Counted from the first letter of the stretch, positions 1-11,690 are shown. The stretch: DNA of 64,000 nt from Cryptomeria japonica (GCF_030272615.1 NC_081413.1:182164951-182228950); one strand, 5' to 3'. Notes: a model not told the origin generated them from the letters alone. Numbers and translations: made by a program.

Positions 1-855
1 AGGGAGAGGGTCATGAGGAGGTAGGAGGGCCTGATCCACCCATAGGAGATCAGCCTACTGCCAAGGAGGAGGAAGGAGAGGAAGATGACACAGATAGAGA
101 TGAGATGAGGAGAACGAGGATGCGGATGAGGATGAGGATGACAAGGAGGAGGAGGAGGATAGAGATGATGAGGAGGAGTCAGATGTAGCTCCCCATCATT
201 CAGGAGATGATACCATAGCCTTAGATCCTCTCGTTATTCCTCAGAAGGGGGAACACGAGGTGATATGGAGACCTGTACCCATCGCGCACAGATCATTCGA
301 GCGTGGGGAGCCTAGTAGTTCCTAGTCACAGATGCTACCATATCACGATCCCTACTGGCATGAGGGAGATCTAGGTATAGTAGGTTTATATTGATTGATT
401 GATGTTTTGATGATATAAAATGGTACTAATATAGGATTTGTTCTACTGCTATAGCTAATGTGCAGGAGTGGCGTTCTTTGATCCAGCAAGCAGTGACAGA
501 TATCTCCACGACGGCGCAGATCCCTAGTTCCTCACAGGTTGCTTATAGACCTCAAGGGAACGCAGGTCAGCATGATGATTTGTTTTCCCCATTTCGAGTA
601 CAGGTAGAGATATGGAGGGAGAGAGAACGAGCTCTATCAGAGGACCTTTAGTGGGCACAGCGTGATCTAGCAGCAGCTCAGGCCGAGGCTACCTCGTATT
701 GCACGATCCTTATGGATAGGGATCGTAGGAGTTCCTCTCAGAGTCACTCACGATCTATATCATGGTATACCCCTATGGGACCACCTGCACGGCTGGATTA
801 GGAGGGAGCATCTAGTCATCACTCTCCAGTCACCAGCCCTAGGGATAGGAGATGA
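1..855 (+). pseudogene. Acidic coding remnant, probably spliced, function unknown
   Basis: An open stretch reads as a strongly acidic segment (runs of E and D, about 105-185) followed by ordinary sequence with motifs such as DPLVIPQKGEHEVIWRPVPI and YHDPYWHEGDLG. A second block from about 464 to 650 contains QEWRSLIQQAVTDISTTAQ, and after an in-frame TAG it continues with a Ser/Arg-rich tail to about 855. The roughly 90 bp between the blocks start near GTATAG and end in TGCAG, like a small plant intron, but I could not reconcile the codon phases across it. The N-terminal part lies outside the window. It could be the C-terminus of a transposon-encoded or host protein. I recognise no family. 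Confidence 0.35.
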
Positions 856-916
856 TCTTATGATGTAGGGTAGGTCACATTTTGGATGTATAGTGACCTA
901 CCTTTGTATATTGATC

Positions 917-1018
<102 letters not shown>

Positions 1019-1536
1019 ATGCTTCTTTGTCTCAAACGTGTTATCTTTAATGCCTAGAACAATGTGTATTTTGATTAAAGTAAATACATTTGGTAGATGT
1101 ATATGTATGTTCTGAATTTAATTTCCATGTGATTGATTTCTCAATGCTCCATGATTAGGTTGATACATGTGTGACTTAATTAAAATATTTGATCAAGTAC
1201 TACATTGATGACAGGGAAGAAAATATGTGTTAAGCCTAAGAATCATATAACTAATGTGATTTAATTTGAATTTAAACACAACATGACATAATTCAACTTA
1301 ACACATAAAGACATTGTATAATATGCCAACATAATGAAAAATGTAAATCTTTTGCAATTTACATAAATGAATTCAAGACAAACCATAAAGTAAAGAAACA
1401 TGCTTGTCAAGAACAAAGCAATATAGATTAAACAAAACATCATTTAATTATATTTGCTCTAACAAAGATATGCTAACATATTATCCAATTTTGAAGAAAT
1501 GAGAAAGGAAATAGATGAATGATAAGGAATGAGGAA
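1019..1536. other. AT-rich stretch downstream of E1 integrase
   Basis: No supported gene. In element orientation this is where the 3' UTR, polypurine tract and 3' LTR of E1 should lie. I find neither a polypurine tract nor a match to the LTR start seen at 8,917, so the 3' end of E1 appears deleted or lies beyond the window. Confidence 0.5.
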
Positions 1537-2958
1537 TTAAGCATAGTATCTACGCAAGTGCATAGCGTTTATAGGGTCTTTAAGAGACGTACCGTCTACA
1601 CCCGCTATTTTATAAGCACCTGATCCATAATCTTCAATAATGATATACGGTCCAAGCCAATTAGGACTAAATTTTCCCTTTTCTTCAGGTAAGGCATTCA
1701 CATTGCGCTGATTCTCATAGAAAACTAAGTCACCCACTGAGAAGGAATGTTGAATAACCTTATCATTATAGCTTCGTTGTAGAGTTTTGTGATATGCTTG
1801 AATATGCTCAAGAGCATTTATGTGCTGTTCATCAAGCATCTCAAGCTGTTGAAGTCTTTGTTCTCTATAAGCGTCATCATCTACTATACCTTTGAGAGAA
1901 ACTCTAAGTGATGGAATCTCTAATTCTAAAGGCATAATAGCATCAGCACCATAAACAAGATTATAAGGGGTAGTTCCGATAGCAATTCGTACACTTGTTC
2001 GGTAGGCCCAAAGAGCATAGATTAGCTAAGTACTCCAATCCCTACCATGCTTATTCACGGTTTTATGAAGAATTTGTTCAGTTATCTTATTGGATGATTT
2101 GGCTTGACCATTTGATTGAGGATAGTATGGTGTAGAAAATCGATGTTTGATATGATACTTCTCAAGGAATTTCTTCACGTCCTTGTTCTTAAATGATGTC
2201 CCATTATCAGAGATTATAGTGGAAGGTATCCCAAATCGAGAAATAATGTTTTCTAGAAGAAATCAACAAATCACTTCAGTAGTAGTAGAGCGAAGGGGAA
2301 TAGCTTCTACCCATTTTGTAAAGTAATCTGTTGCGGTTATAATGAAAGTATGTCCTTGAGATGAAGGAGGGGAGATTTTACCGATAAGATCCAGCCCCCA
2401 TGCAGAGAAAGGCCAAGAAGCTACATGAGAATGAAGTTCTTGGGCAGGAGCATGAATCAAATTATTGTGTTGTTGACATTGATGACATTTCTTAACAAAT
2501 GAAAAGGAATTCTATTGCATAGTTTGCCAATAATATCCCATACGAAGCAACCTTTGAACCAAGGATTTGCCTCCAAAATGCCCCCCATAGGCACCTGAAT
2601 GTGCCCCTTCAAAAGCAATAGGGATTTCTGATTTGTTAAGATAACGAAGGAGAAGACTGTTATAACCCCTTCGGTAAAGAACATTGAAAAGAATGATATA
2701 TCTAGCAGACAGCTTGCAAATTCTAGCCCTAGTGTTCTTATTGGTGGAATCAGGAAAGGTACCATCGGTTAGGTATCTTACGATATGCGAATACCATTCA
2801 TCTGAGTCTATAAAGTCACAACATGTCACCAAGCTAGAATCATCTGCAATAGCTGGAGAAATAAAGTTGTGAATAACAAATTTAAGATCAACCATAGGGT
2901 CCTCTAAAGATACTAGAGAAGCCACACATGCCATTGCATCCGCATGTCGATTATCTTT
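1537..2958 (-). pseudogene. E1 integrase (broken)
   Basis: Encodes the retroviral-type integrase that joins element cDNA to host DNA. The zinc-binding N-terminus is visible (H...H then KKCHQC), followed by the DDE core: first Asp in WGLDLIGKI, second in SDNGTSFKN. The expected catalytic Glu in the motif after YYPQSNGQA is Lys here, so the enzyme would be inactive even without the stops. The C-terminal domain runs to LRRYYA. In-frame stops lie at 2,512-2,514 (TAG), 2,263-2,265 (TGA) and 2,026-2,028 (TAG), all in one frame with no frameshift. The homologous E2 integrase (34,474-35,655) keeps the catalytic Glu. Confidence 0.85.
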
Positions 2959-4056
2959 TCAAGGAACAGGTTCCATGGTGTAAGAATCAAATTTTTGTAA
3001 CAAAGAGATAGAAAGGTCTTTATATTGTGATAATTTGTCTTGTTTCGCTTGATACAGTCCTGTTACTTGTCTTATAATCAGTTGAGAATCTCCAAAAATA
3101 TGTATGTGTTTTATATTCAAAGCTAAGGCTACCTTTATTGCTGCTATAAGAGCCTCATACTCAGCAATGTTATTGGTACATAGGAAATTGAGACGATAAG
3201 ATAAGGGAATGGACTTCTTTGTAGGAGAAATCAGAACAACACCTACCCCCGATCCCATACGACACTTAGAGCCATCAAAGTATAACTCCCAAGTTTCATC
3301 TTTCTCTATACAAAGGATGAAGTCATTAGGAAAAGACTCAGGGTTAGGGAAGGAGAAAGGTGAAGGGGCCTCAACTAGGTGATCGGTCAACACTTGCCCT
3401 TTAATTGCTCTTTGTGAAACAAATTTAAGGTCAAATTCAGTTAACATCATAACCCACTTAGCTAGGCATCCTGATAAATCAGTTTTAGAGAAAAGATGCT
3501 TCAAAGGATCAAACTTTACCATGACGTGGACTTCTGAGTTTAAGAGATAATGTCTCAATTTCTGAGTCGTAAACACCAAGGCCAAGCATTGTCTTTCTAT
3601 CGCAGAATATCGGGTCTCATAATCGAGTAAGGTACGACTTATATAATAAATCGGACACTCCTTACCATCTTTATCATGTTGTGCCAATAATGCTGCAAGA
3701 GCATGAGAGGAAGTAGTTGTATAAAGAAGAAAGGGTTTAGAAGGTTCGGCAGGTTGAAGGATAGGAGGATTAGCCAAATACACTTTTAAATCTTCAAATG
3801 CTTGCTGACAATCTTCATTCCATTGAAAAGTGATATTCTTTTTGAGAAGTTGAGTAAAAGGAAAAGTACGATCCACAAGTTGAGATACAAACCTATGAAT
3901 AACTTGAATCTTTCCTTGTAAGCTTTTGAGTTGAGACACATTTCTAGGAGGTGGCATGTTGACAATAGCATCTATTTTCTTAGTATCCACCTCAATCCCA
4001 TGATGCGAAACTATGAATCCTAATAGTTTTCCACTATCCACACCAAAAACACATTT
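2959..4056 (-). pseudogene. E1 RNase H plus second (archaeal-type) RNase H
   Basis: The first half is the RT-linked RNase H remnant (around FLLYTTTSSHALAALLAQH to QKLRHYLL). After a tether comes a second RNase H with LYFDGSKCRMGSGVG, NNIAEYEALIAAI and HIFGDSQLIIRQV, which supply the D-E-D residues. This dual arrangement is known from Tat-clade plant gypsy elements. The frame continues from the RT domain: a TGA at 4,057-4,059 separates them, and another TGA at 2,959-2,961 separates this segment from the integrase. Both sit where E2-like relatives have Arg or Lys codons. Confidence 0.85.
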
Positions 4057-5382
4057 TCAGGGATTCAAGCGCATGTGATATTTACGAATCCTTTCAAAGA
4101 TTTGATGAAGGATCTTAATATGATCTATGCGAAGAATGGATTTGGCTAAAACATCATCAACATAGTCTTCTAAAATCTTACGCATGTAATCATGAAAGAT
4201 AAGGGTCATCGCTCGTTGATAAGTTGCACCGGCGTTTTTAAGTCCGAAAGGCATCATTATCCAACAAAATGTACCCCAAGGAGTGGTGAAAGCGGTTTTG
4301 AATTGATCTTGAGGTTTAATGAAAATTTGATTGTATCCTAAAAAACCATCCATGAAGGATAACAAGGCATGTCCTGCCGTAGAATCAACTATCATGTCAA
4401 TGTTTGGAAGAGGGAAATCATCTTTTAAAGAAGCCTTATTTAAATCTTGGAAATCGGTACACATTCTTATTTTATTATCTAGTTTAGCCACAGTGACAAT
4501 ATTTGAAATCCATGGGGAATAATCAATAGGGCGGATAAATCCAGCCTCCAATAACTTTTCAATCTCAGCCTTAACAAGCAGAGCCACCTTAGGATTCATT
4601 TTTTGAATCTTTTGTTTCACGGGCTTAGCATTAGGAACTAAGACAATATTATGAGTAACAATCTTAGGATCTATACCAGGCATGTCAGAATATGTCCAAG
4701 CAAAGATCTCAGGGAATTCACGCAATAAATCTTCATATTGTTTTTGTTCCTCTTCGTCCAGACATTTTCCAATTTTAATAACTTTTTCTTTGTTGCCAAA
4801 ATCCATCTTAACATCAATGGTGTTGCTTATAAGAAGATTACTTTGTTGAGGAGTATCCTTTAACTGAGGAAATTCTTTCACAATCTCATCGTTATCAGTC
4901 TCTTTTCCAAAATAGGCTTCAGTGTTCAAACAATAAGGGAATCCCCTATTGTGATGATAATGAGGAAGAGTATCATATGCTCCTAAAAACTCAGCTAAAG
5001 CATCATCGGTAGGAAAAACATCCAAAGCACAGGCATACGAAGGATCAATATACTCTGGGTGTCTCATTGGTAGAGATGTAGAAATAACATTAACACTAAT
5101 ACATGGTCTTCTAGAAGCTTTAGTGCGCTTGCAGGGATTATAACCAAGTCCAAAGGCATAATAATAAAGATTATTCTCTAGAGGAACCGTTATTCCTTGT
5201 TCATGAGCGCCACAGCCATTTCCATTATACCCATGCTTAGCTAGAATACAAAAACCATGACCATAATGATCAGCCATTTTAGAAAGAGAAGGTGGTTTTT
5301 CATAAGACAAAGAATCAAACCCTTCAGAATTGGAAGTGTGAGGAGAAGAAGTTTGAGAAGCAGCCATTAAGTTATTGCTCAT
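4057..5382 (-). pseudogene. E1 G-patch domain and reverse transcriptase
   Basis: The N-terminal part (about 5,137-5,256) is glycine-patterned: HGFCILAKHGYNGNGCGAHEQ then AFGLGYNPC, matching the G-patch (D111) pattern of RNA-binding proteins. The reverse transcriptase follows: KMNPKVALLVKAEIEKLLEA, FIRPIDYSPWISN, the DFQDLNKA and FPLPNIDMIVD motifs, MPFGLKNAGATYQRAM and the catalytic YVDD at 4,153-4,164. It copies element RNA to cDNA. The frame is open for 441 codons to the TGA at 4,057. The upstream protease lies in another frame, with the shift near 5,437-5,450 at a GAGAG run. A similar G-patch is in E2 at the same place, so it belongs to the element and is not a host gene. Confidence 0.85.
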
Positions 5383-6235
5383 AGGCTCAGGTAATGTTGA
5401 TTGATTTTTAGCTTCTTCCTTCTTTTCAACTTTAAGCTCTCTAGAAGGACCTTATATTCACCTACAAAGGTGGGATTGAAATCAAGAGATCCCCAATCGT
5501 CTTCTGCGAGAACCTTCTCAGGATCAAAATCCTTCTTATGTGTAGATTCAAGTCGAGAAGAATCTTCTTCAGGAGCTCCAGACTCATCCAAATAATTTCG
5601 ATCATCAGAGAGCAAGGATTCATCGATAGGTATCTTGTTTAAAGAGTCATCGCTAGATGAGGAAGGCTTAGAAGAACCCCCCTTGGAAGTAGATGTTTGT
5701 AAACAAGCTTGGAAATTAGTATCACCTATCAACGTATATGTCTTATTATTATAAATAAATTTAACTCGTCTATGCAATGTAGAGGGGACCGCTTGCATAC
5801 TATGAATCCAAGGTCTCCCTAATAGCAAGTTGTATGTTAGATTTCCTTACATAACATGGATAGGAGTAGGCAAAGTAACAGGCCCCACTATGATGGGTAA
5901 GGTGATAGTACCTAATGAAGTTTTAGCCACATTATTAAAGCCTCGAATAGGATGAGAGTTAGGCTCAATTAGGGATGTATCCATATTCATCTTATGCAAG
6001 AGATTAATGCTACACACATTAAGACCAGAGCCATTATCTACTAGTGTTCATCGTATAGCAGTATCATTTATGATAACCACAATCATCAAGGGATCATATT
6101 GATGTTGAATTTCACTAGTGGGCAACTCATCTTGAGTAAACACAATATGAGCTTTAGGATTCATCACAGAGTTAACCAAAGACACTATATTACAAGATGT
6201 ATTTGGTGAGGAACATTCAAATCTTTCAAAGCATC
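5383..6235 (-). pseudogene. E1 aspartic protease region
   Basis: Retropepsin-like protease that would process the polyprotein. The active-site loop is LVDNGSGLNVC (about 6,005-6,045), and the C-terminal part is the family motif NLLLGRPWIHSMQAVPS near 5,790-5,835. A TGA lies at 6,048-6,050, three codons before LVD, and a TAA at 5,847-5,849 just before the LLLGRPW motif. After the protease is an acidic, Ser-rich spacer with many charged residues up to the frameshift before the G-patch. E2 has the loop as LIDGGAGLN, with a TGA at the homologous upstream position. Confidence 0.8.
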
Positions 6236-7084
6236 TTATAACATTCCGTGATGAGCAGAAGAAGTTTGAATCAAATCCCAAAGGGATATCTTAGCAGGGG
6301 TAGCTTTAAGTTGTTCTATGAGATCATATTCGTTACTAAGAACTTGTGAAATACGTGGAGCTTGTGGAAGAATTGGTTGAGGATTAGGAAGAGAAACTGG
6401 AGTAACCGGAGGAGGATTAGGCTGCCTATTATTTCTAGTATGATAAGTATGGGCAACCGCATGATAACTCTCTCTAGTTAATTGCTTGGCATAACTATAA
6501 GGACTTATAGGTTTTCTTCCTTGCCAAGTGATGATAGGTTTATTTGGAGTAAGAAAGGAATCATACCCCCCCTGGATAGTAAGGAGAGGTGATTTAGGAA
6601 CTTGATAGGTGGTAGAAGGACAAGCACCTTGGACTTCAAAGAGAGGCTTATTATGCTCTTTCAGGTTTATCATGTTAACTAATTTAGAAGTTTTGTTCTT
6701 GTTTAGAGATTTCGATAAAGCCACAAAGTCATCAAGAGCATCATCCAACAAAGCATGATCATATCTATTAAAAGGTTTATCTTTTGATTCAAAAGGAGAC
6801 ATCTCCTCATAGAGGGGATTATTGAAAACAACCATGTTACTAGATTCAGTGGAAGAGTTGATAGGAATGTACCCTTGAGAGGAATCATTCAACTTATCTT
6901 TCTCATCACAACGAAATGGCATAGTAACAAGGTTTATGAATTTTTGGTAAAATGAAGGTTTGGCCTCTTTAGGATTCAAAAACTCATCTAAAGCTTCATC
7001 TAATTCATTTTGGCTATACTCATAATCGGCATAATTGCATACATCATCATAAATATGAACATCTTGCAAATAAAAATCCGACAT
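6236..7084 (-). pseudogene. E1 ORF1 in gag position, no recognisable capsid domain
   Basis: Starts at a Met (MSDFYLQDVHIYDD) about 155 bp downstream of the primer-binding site and runs about 280 codons. The N-terminus is acidic (NELDEALDEFLNP, ALLDDALDDFVALSK). The middle has a Pro-rich stretch (RQPNPPPVTPVSLPNP), and the end contains YDLIEQLKATPAKISLWDLI, which resembles the pre-protease segment of E2 (YNLLDHLRKTPAQISILELL). No retrotransposon Gag core or CCHC zinc knuckle is visible, although E2 has a Gag core at the equivalent position. A frameshift near 6,170-6,240 separates it from the protease. It may be the product of an internal gag deletion. Confidence 0.7.
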
Positions 7085-7145
7085 TTTGAAATAAAAGTTG
7101 CATAAAACTGAGACACACAATGCAAAGAAACAAAGAAACACACTC

Positions 7146-7170
7146 TTTTTTTTTTTTTTTTTTTTTTTTT
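7146..7170. repeat. Poly-T tract in E1 leader
   Basis: A run of about 25 T (poly-A in element sense) between the primer-binding site and ORF1. Confidence 0.9.
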
Positions 7171-7239
7171 AGAAAATGAAACACACTAAATCTAGATCTA
7201 GATCTAACAAATGCAATGTGAGAGAAAGAAATAATTCGT

Positions 7240-7257
7240 TTCACGTCGGGTTCACCA
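7240..7257 (-). promoter_or_regulatory. E1 primer-binding site
   Basis: On the minus strand this 18-mer reads TGGTGAACCCGACGTGAA, beginning with the TGG that pairs with a tRNA 3' CCA, and lies 3 bp from the LTR edge. E2 (50,627-50,644), E3 (57,434-57,451) and E4 (28,898-28,915) carry the same 18-mer with at most one change, which supports its role. I could not assign the tRNA with confidence. Confidence 0.8.
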
Positions 7258-7260
7258 AAA

Positions 7261-8917
7261 TGTGTGGGGGAAAAAGTGAGACTAGGCTAACATGTCCTAA
7301 TCCTACCTTTTGACACACATTACGGAATACGAAAGAGCCTAGAGGTATCACACAATTGGCTACTTCTTTTTGGTGAAAGAGAGAGCCACGGGCTACCTAT
7401 TAGGGTTTCTATTCCTTTGTTGTAATTGAAAGGTAAGATTATGCAAGTTCAATTCCTAACCCCAAAATGCAAGTATGAACTAATAACAAGATTGCAAAAT
7501 TGAACTTAAACAATGGAAAGCTACAAACATAAGGACAAGACAAGAATGCAGATGCATACCCAGAGTCAAAATCTGAGTGAAAATGTTCGGGATGGGGGTA
7601 CGGGCGCCACTGTCCTGATTCTGTTCCTGAAACTACCACTTTGCAACCTGGAAAACTGTTGGAACTGCCAAAACTTGCTGTCTGTCAGGAGGACCAGGGT
7701 GCCCAGCGCCCCTGTCCCAGGGACCAGGGTGCCTAGCGCCCCTATCCTAGTAGGACTAGGGTGCCCCATGCCCCTATCCTGGTCTTTTGCTCTGAAACTT
7801 GGTGTATGGTTCAGTCTCCGTCTGCTTCTTTCGGATCTGCAACTTGCGGCGTCGTCTGAATCCCAAAATTTGCACTTATATTTGAAAAGGTGTTTGGGCG
7901 GCTATATAGGGTTTTGCCTTATTCAAACCCCCACTTTGGTGATTTCCACATCCATGAATAGCCAAGTTGTATTGTAAAAGTAGTGTGTGTGCAGACCTTG
8001 TGTGTGTGCAAGATCTAAAATGCAAGTAAGCAAACTAGAGCAACCTAGAAAGTAAACCCTAATTGCTTGTAAATGACAATGTAAATGCTCCAAATCAAGA
8101 TGTAGAGTGATCTAAAGCATGAATACAAATGATGTAAGAAATCTTATGCAAAGACATGAAAACAACATGAAATCATACCCAACCCCAAGGGGGGGGGATA
8201 CAAGCCAATCTTCAGTTTGTGATCCCTTATTGCTCTTCAATGCCTTCAAAGCCCTAAATGAATCAAATTGATGGATGCTTGATGGACGGATGTTGAGTGT
8301 TGCTGAAGTCTTCAAAGATCTGCTCTTTCATTGCATAGAAGGTCCTGAAAACAAAATTTTGATCCTTTCTAATGAAGAAAGAGAGCTCTTATGTATGAAA
8401 CCCTAGGTCTTAATTCCAACTTTTGGCTGACCTAGAGATTGAATATCCCACCAATTTCTTGGGGTTAAGCTTTATTTTATGAGTGAATCGCGCTCCTAAA
8501 ATTTCAGGAAAAATGTCCAGGACCGTGTGCACTCCGGGCTCCATGGTCCCGGCAACTTTTCACCAAATTTTCAAGGCCGTCGGATATGATGATTTTAGAG
8601 AGAATCCCAAAGTTACAGGTGATTTCGAGATGTTTTGACCCCCGAAATCAAGCCCCCAAGTTCAAAAGAAGGCCTAATTAGGGTTTTTGATTAGATGATG
8701 TATTGGAAGAATAAAATGAAAAGGGGCACACTTTAATTAAAAAGGCCCACCTTTATGATGTGGAGGATGATGAAATAGGACCTTAGACCTAATTAATTTG
8801 ATTAATTAAGTGCTAAAGGGGAAATGCAATGCAAAATGCAAACTGCGCCAAGGCGGGTGCTAAACTAGGTGTGAAATTGTACTACTTTAGCAAGTGCGTA
8901 CAATTTATGATGCTACA
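7261..8917 (-). repeat. E1 5' LTR (about 1,657 bp)
   Basis: In element sense it starts TGTAGCATCATAAATTG at 8,917 and ends CCCCCACACA at 7,261, giving the TG...CA ends. A TATA-like CCCTATATAGCC lies near 7,900-7,914 on the minus strand and could be the promoter. The primer-binding site follows directly. No matching 3' LTR is found in the window, so age cannot be estimated from LTR divergence. Confidence 0.8.
7695..7785. repeat. Three GC-rich ~31-bp direct repeats inside E1 LTR
   Basis: Units starting at 7,695, 7,725 and 7,757 each read like ACCAGGGTGCCCAGCGCCCC with small changes. They are much richer in GC than the surrounding AT-rich LTR and lie about 120-210 bp upstream (element sense) of the TATA-like box. 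Confidence 0.85.
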
Positions 8918-8919
8918 AC

Positions 8920-11690
8920 ATGGTGATAGGCTATAGGACATTCTCGGCCAGCAAGATTAATTTTGTATCTACTGCAGTGGTAAATGCTGCTTACCGAATG
9001 ATTATAGAGGATAAATCATTTGACTTATGCATCGGTATGGAAAGGCAACTCCTGTTAAATCTCAAGGAAATCAAAAAGGACAATTCACTGAGATTTAAAT
9101 TTGGACAACTACTGGTAGGGTTGTTTATCTATTTCCAAGGCTACTTTCAGGTGTAGGAGATGTCCAGTGGTCCCCTGACCAACCGGTAACCAAGCAGATA
9201 AAGGAAAGTGTGCAAGCCATTGGAACTGGCTACCCTGAGATACTGAACAAATACTTTGATGAGTTCAGAAGAAAGATGAGTCAGAGGGTGCAAATCTCAG
9301 GTGACATAGTGAAGAGGTATGAAGATGACATCTATTTCACTATTCAGGTGGACAAATGTCTAATGGAGGTTGTTGAACCTAGAATGGAGGAAGTGGAGCC
9401 TATGGGCTATGAGGTCATGTTTGACATGCTAGAAGGGTATGCTTCAACCCTTATTGCCTCGTCTCTTGATCCAAAGGTGAAACGAATCAGAACCTACTTG
9501 GAGAGGATCACACTGGTTGAAGAACCATTGGTGAAAAAGGGAAAAGAACCGGCAGCCAAGAAAGCTAAGCCTGCAGCATCAGCACCAGCTACCATTGAGA
9601 CTCCAAGAGTGACCAAGCAGTCACCGGCAAAGAAGAAACTAGAGGTAACACTAGCAAAATTCTTTGAAAGAAAGAGAAATACTAAGGCAAATGAACCGGA
9701 CTCTGAAGAAACTGAGTCTGATGAACAGCCAAAGAAGGCTAGACAGACCAAGAAGGTGAAGAAGAATGAACTGGCAACATCCGCAGTGGTAAATATAGAT
9801 ATCTCCTCTTACAAACCTTTGACACATTGTCAAAGAACAATAAAGAATATTAGGAGAAAGTTACTTCATGATTTAATTGATTATTATGATGATTTCAATA
9901 GTGAAGAAAAAGATGAAGTACCACAAGAAATCATTCTTTATTTATGCAAAAATGACCGGTCACCATCAGAGATTAAATCTCAGACACCGGATTCATTGTA
10001 TAAAGCTTTGGATAACAAATGGTGCATTTCCATTGAAAAGGAAAAAGAGATTAGGGAGAAATGTTTTGCACATTACTTCCCGGAACTCTCAAATTCAGAA
10101 TTATTTGATGTATTAGATCAAAATAAAGGTCTCTTCTTCATAAGGAGAAGAAGACTCTAGTTGTTGGAAGGGAGGGTTGATGATGTAGAAAAGGATACAC
10201 ATCAACACATGGCCCATGCTATCAGCTCACACAAAGCTTGAATGGCCAACCTCCAAGCAAAAAAGGAACCGGTTATTTCCAAACTGGATGAAGTTTTTTA
10301 TGAGGAAGGAAACTTGGTGGAGGAACCAATCGACACCATAGATGTCAATGCCCTAGATATAGAAGTTGTCACTCAGGACATACCTTCTGAGGGAACTAAA
10401 CAGAAGCAAAAGGTCGATAAGGGTGGTGAACAAGCTATGGACACACAGCAAGCAGCAAAAGACAAGGAAGAAGAGAAAAAGAATAAGGATGAAGATGAGA
10501 AACAGAGAAAGGAGGAAGAGAAAAAGAAAGAGGAAGAGGAGAAAAGAAAAGATGAAGAAAAGAAGAAGCAAGAAGAAGAAAGGAAAAAGAAAGAAGAAGA
10601 GGACATGGAAGAAAAGAAGAAGAAAGAAGAAGAAGAAAAGAGGAAGAAGGAAGAGGAGGAAAAGAAGGAAGAGGAAGAAAAGAAGAAAAAGGAAGAGGAA
10701 GAGAAAAAGAAGAGGGAAGAAGAAGAAAAGGAAGAGAAAAAGATGAGAGTAGAGATGAAGGAAAAGGCTGAAGAAGCCAAGGAATGTGAAGTGGCAAAAA
10801 TCTCTCAGTTGGAGACTCCAAAGGCAACTGGAAGTCAACCCTCACCGGTTGATCTTTCTAGTCCTATCGATCTCCAATCTGCAAGTGAGTTGGAGCTTCT
10901 GTAGAGCATCAAGGTTTCTCAAGAGTGCCTTGAGATCATTCAGAGGAAAAAGGAACAAGACATCATTCAGGCAGCTCTAGACACACTTACAGGTTTAATC
11001 CCCGGTACTAATCTTCCTGACACTAATTCATCACTAGCACAGCTCAAACTTTTGTGTATTGTAGTGGATGATTAGGTGCAGAGCCTAGAAGAAGTAGCTA
11101 ATGCCAATGTGAAGAAATAGCACCAAAAGGCTCTTAATGTTTCTCTAGTGAAGAAACTAAATGAGCTTAGGACTGAACTGTCAAAGGATCGAAAGGACAT
11201 AAGGAGTGCTTTGGATGAGGGAAACTTGCTACTCAACAAAATCTGCCAACCTCATCTATTCTGTGATGATGTGCTAGCCAAGAAGAAACAACTTCAAATG
11301 GACTTACAGTCCTACTTAAGTACATTCAAGACTCCTTACAACTCCTTTGCAGCATATGGGCAAACTATTCACCGATTCCAGATCCAGTCAGCTAAGATAG
11401 AGCAAGAGATCAGCACAAGGTCTAGGGATTTGCAGGAACTTCAACTGGTATTACTTCCATGACTGCAAATTCTCCAGAAATGCTATCTGAACTTGGATGC
11501 ACTGATAGTCACCCAAGAACTGAGCACAATTGATGCCATGGAGGAGCAGGTAGCACAAATGTAGATAGAGAAGGAAGTGGCAACCTCCCTACTAGAGTCG
11601 TGGTCTCTCTCCATGAAACAATTTTTGTAGGACTACAAAGTGGTTTTTGACAAGTATTATTCATTATTGTCATAAACTCTTTTATATATA
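8920..11690 (+). pseudogene. Long accessory ORF with KE-rich coiled coil, upstream of C1 3' LTR
   Basis: One reading frame runs from about 9,150 to 11,690 (over 800 codons), interrupted only by stops: TAG at 10,158, TGA at 10,239, TAG at 10,902, 11,073 and 11,118, TGA at 11,460, TAG at 11,562 and 11,628. A one-base shift near 9,145 joins it to the upstream open segment 8,920-9,145 (FKFGQLLVGLFIYFQGYF). Regions in order: an N-terminal folded-looking part (NKYFDEFRRKMSQRVQIS, DMLEGYASTLIASSLDPKV), a Lys/Ala linker, a second ordered part (SSYKPLTHCQRTIKNIRRK), a roughly 110-residue E/K run (10,455-10,790) predicted as a charged coiled coil, and a C-terminal helical region. It occupies the place of the env-like ORF of some Sireviruses, but I see no signal peptide or membrane segment and recognise no family. 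Confidence 0.6.

Larger units (their letters stand above)
1537..8917 (-). mobile_element. E1: Ty3/gypsy, Tat-like element, 5' LTR present, 3' LTR not found
   Basis: On the minus strand from right to left: LTR (7,261-8,917), primer-binding site (7,240-7,257), a short leader, a gag-position ORF (start near 7,084), protease, G-patch, reverse transcriptase (YVDD at 4,153-4,164), two RNase H domains and integrase ending at 1,537. The domain order PR-RT-RH-INT and the second RNase H after the RT-linked one are hallmarks of the Tat/Ogre branch of plant Ty3/gypsy elements. The internal region is only about 5.7 kb because no conventional Gag capsid or zinc knuckle is encoded. E1 inserted into copia element C1, whose accessory ORF resumes right after the LTR end at 8,917. 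It is defective through several premature stops and frameshifts. Confidence 0.85.

Noticed and set aside
7240-7257. tRNA gene at the PBS sequence
   Set aside because: Only an 18-nt match to a possible tRNA 3' end. No cloverleaf sequence around it, and the same 18-mer recurs after LTRs.
10353-10845. Several overlapping long ORFs on both strands across the E/K-rich stretch
   Set aside because: They are low-complexity shadows of the purine-rich E/K coding run. Only the plus frame continuous with 9,150-11,690 is supported.
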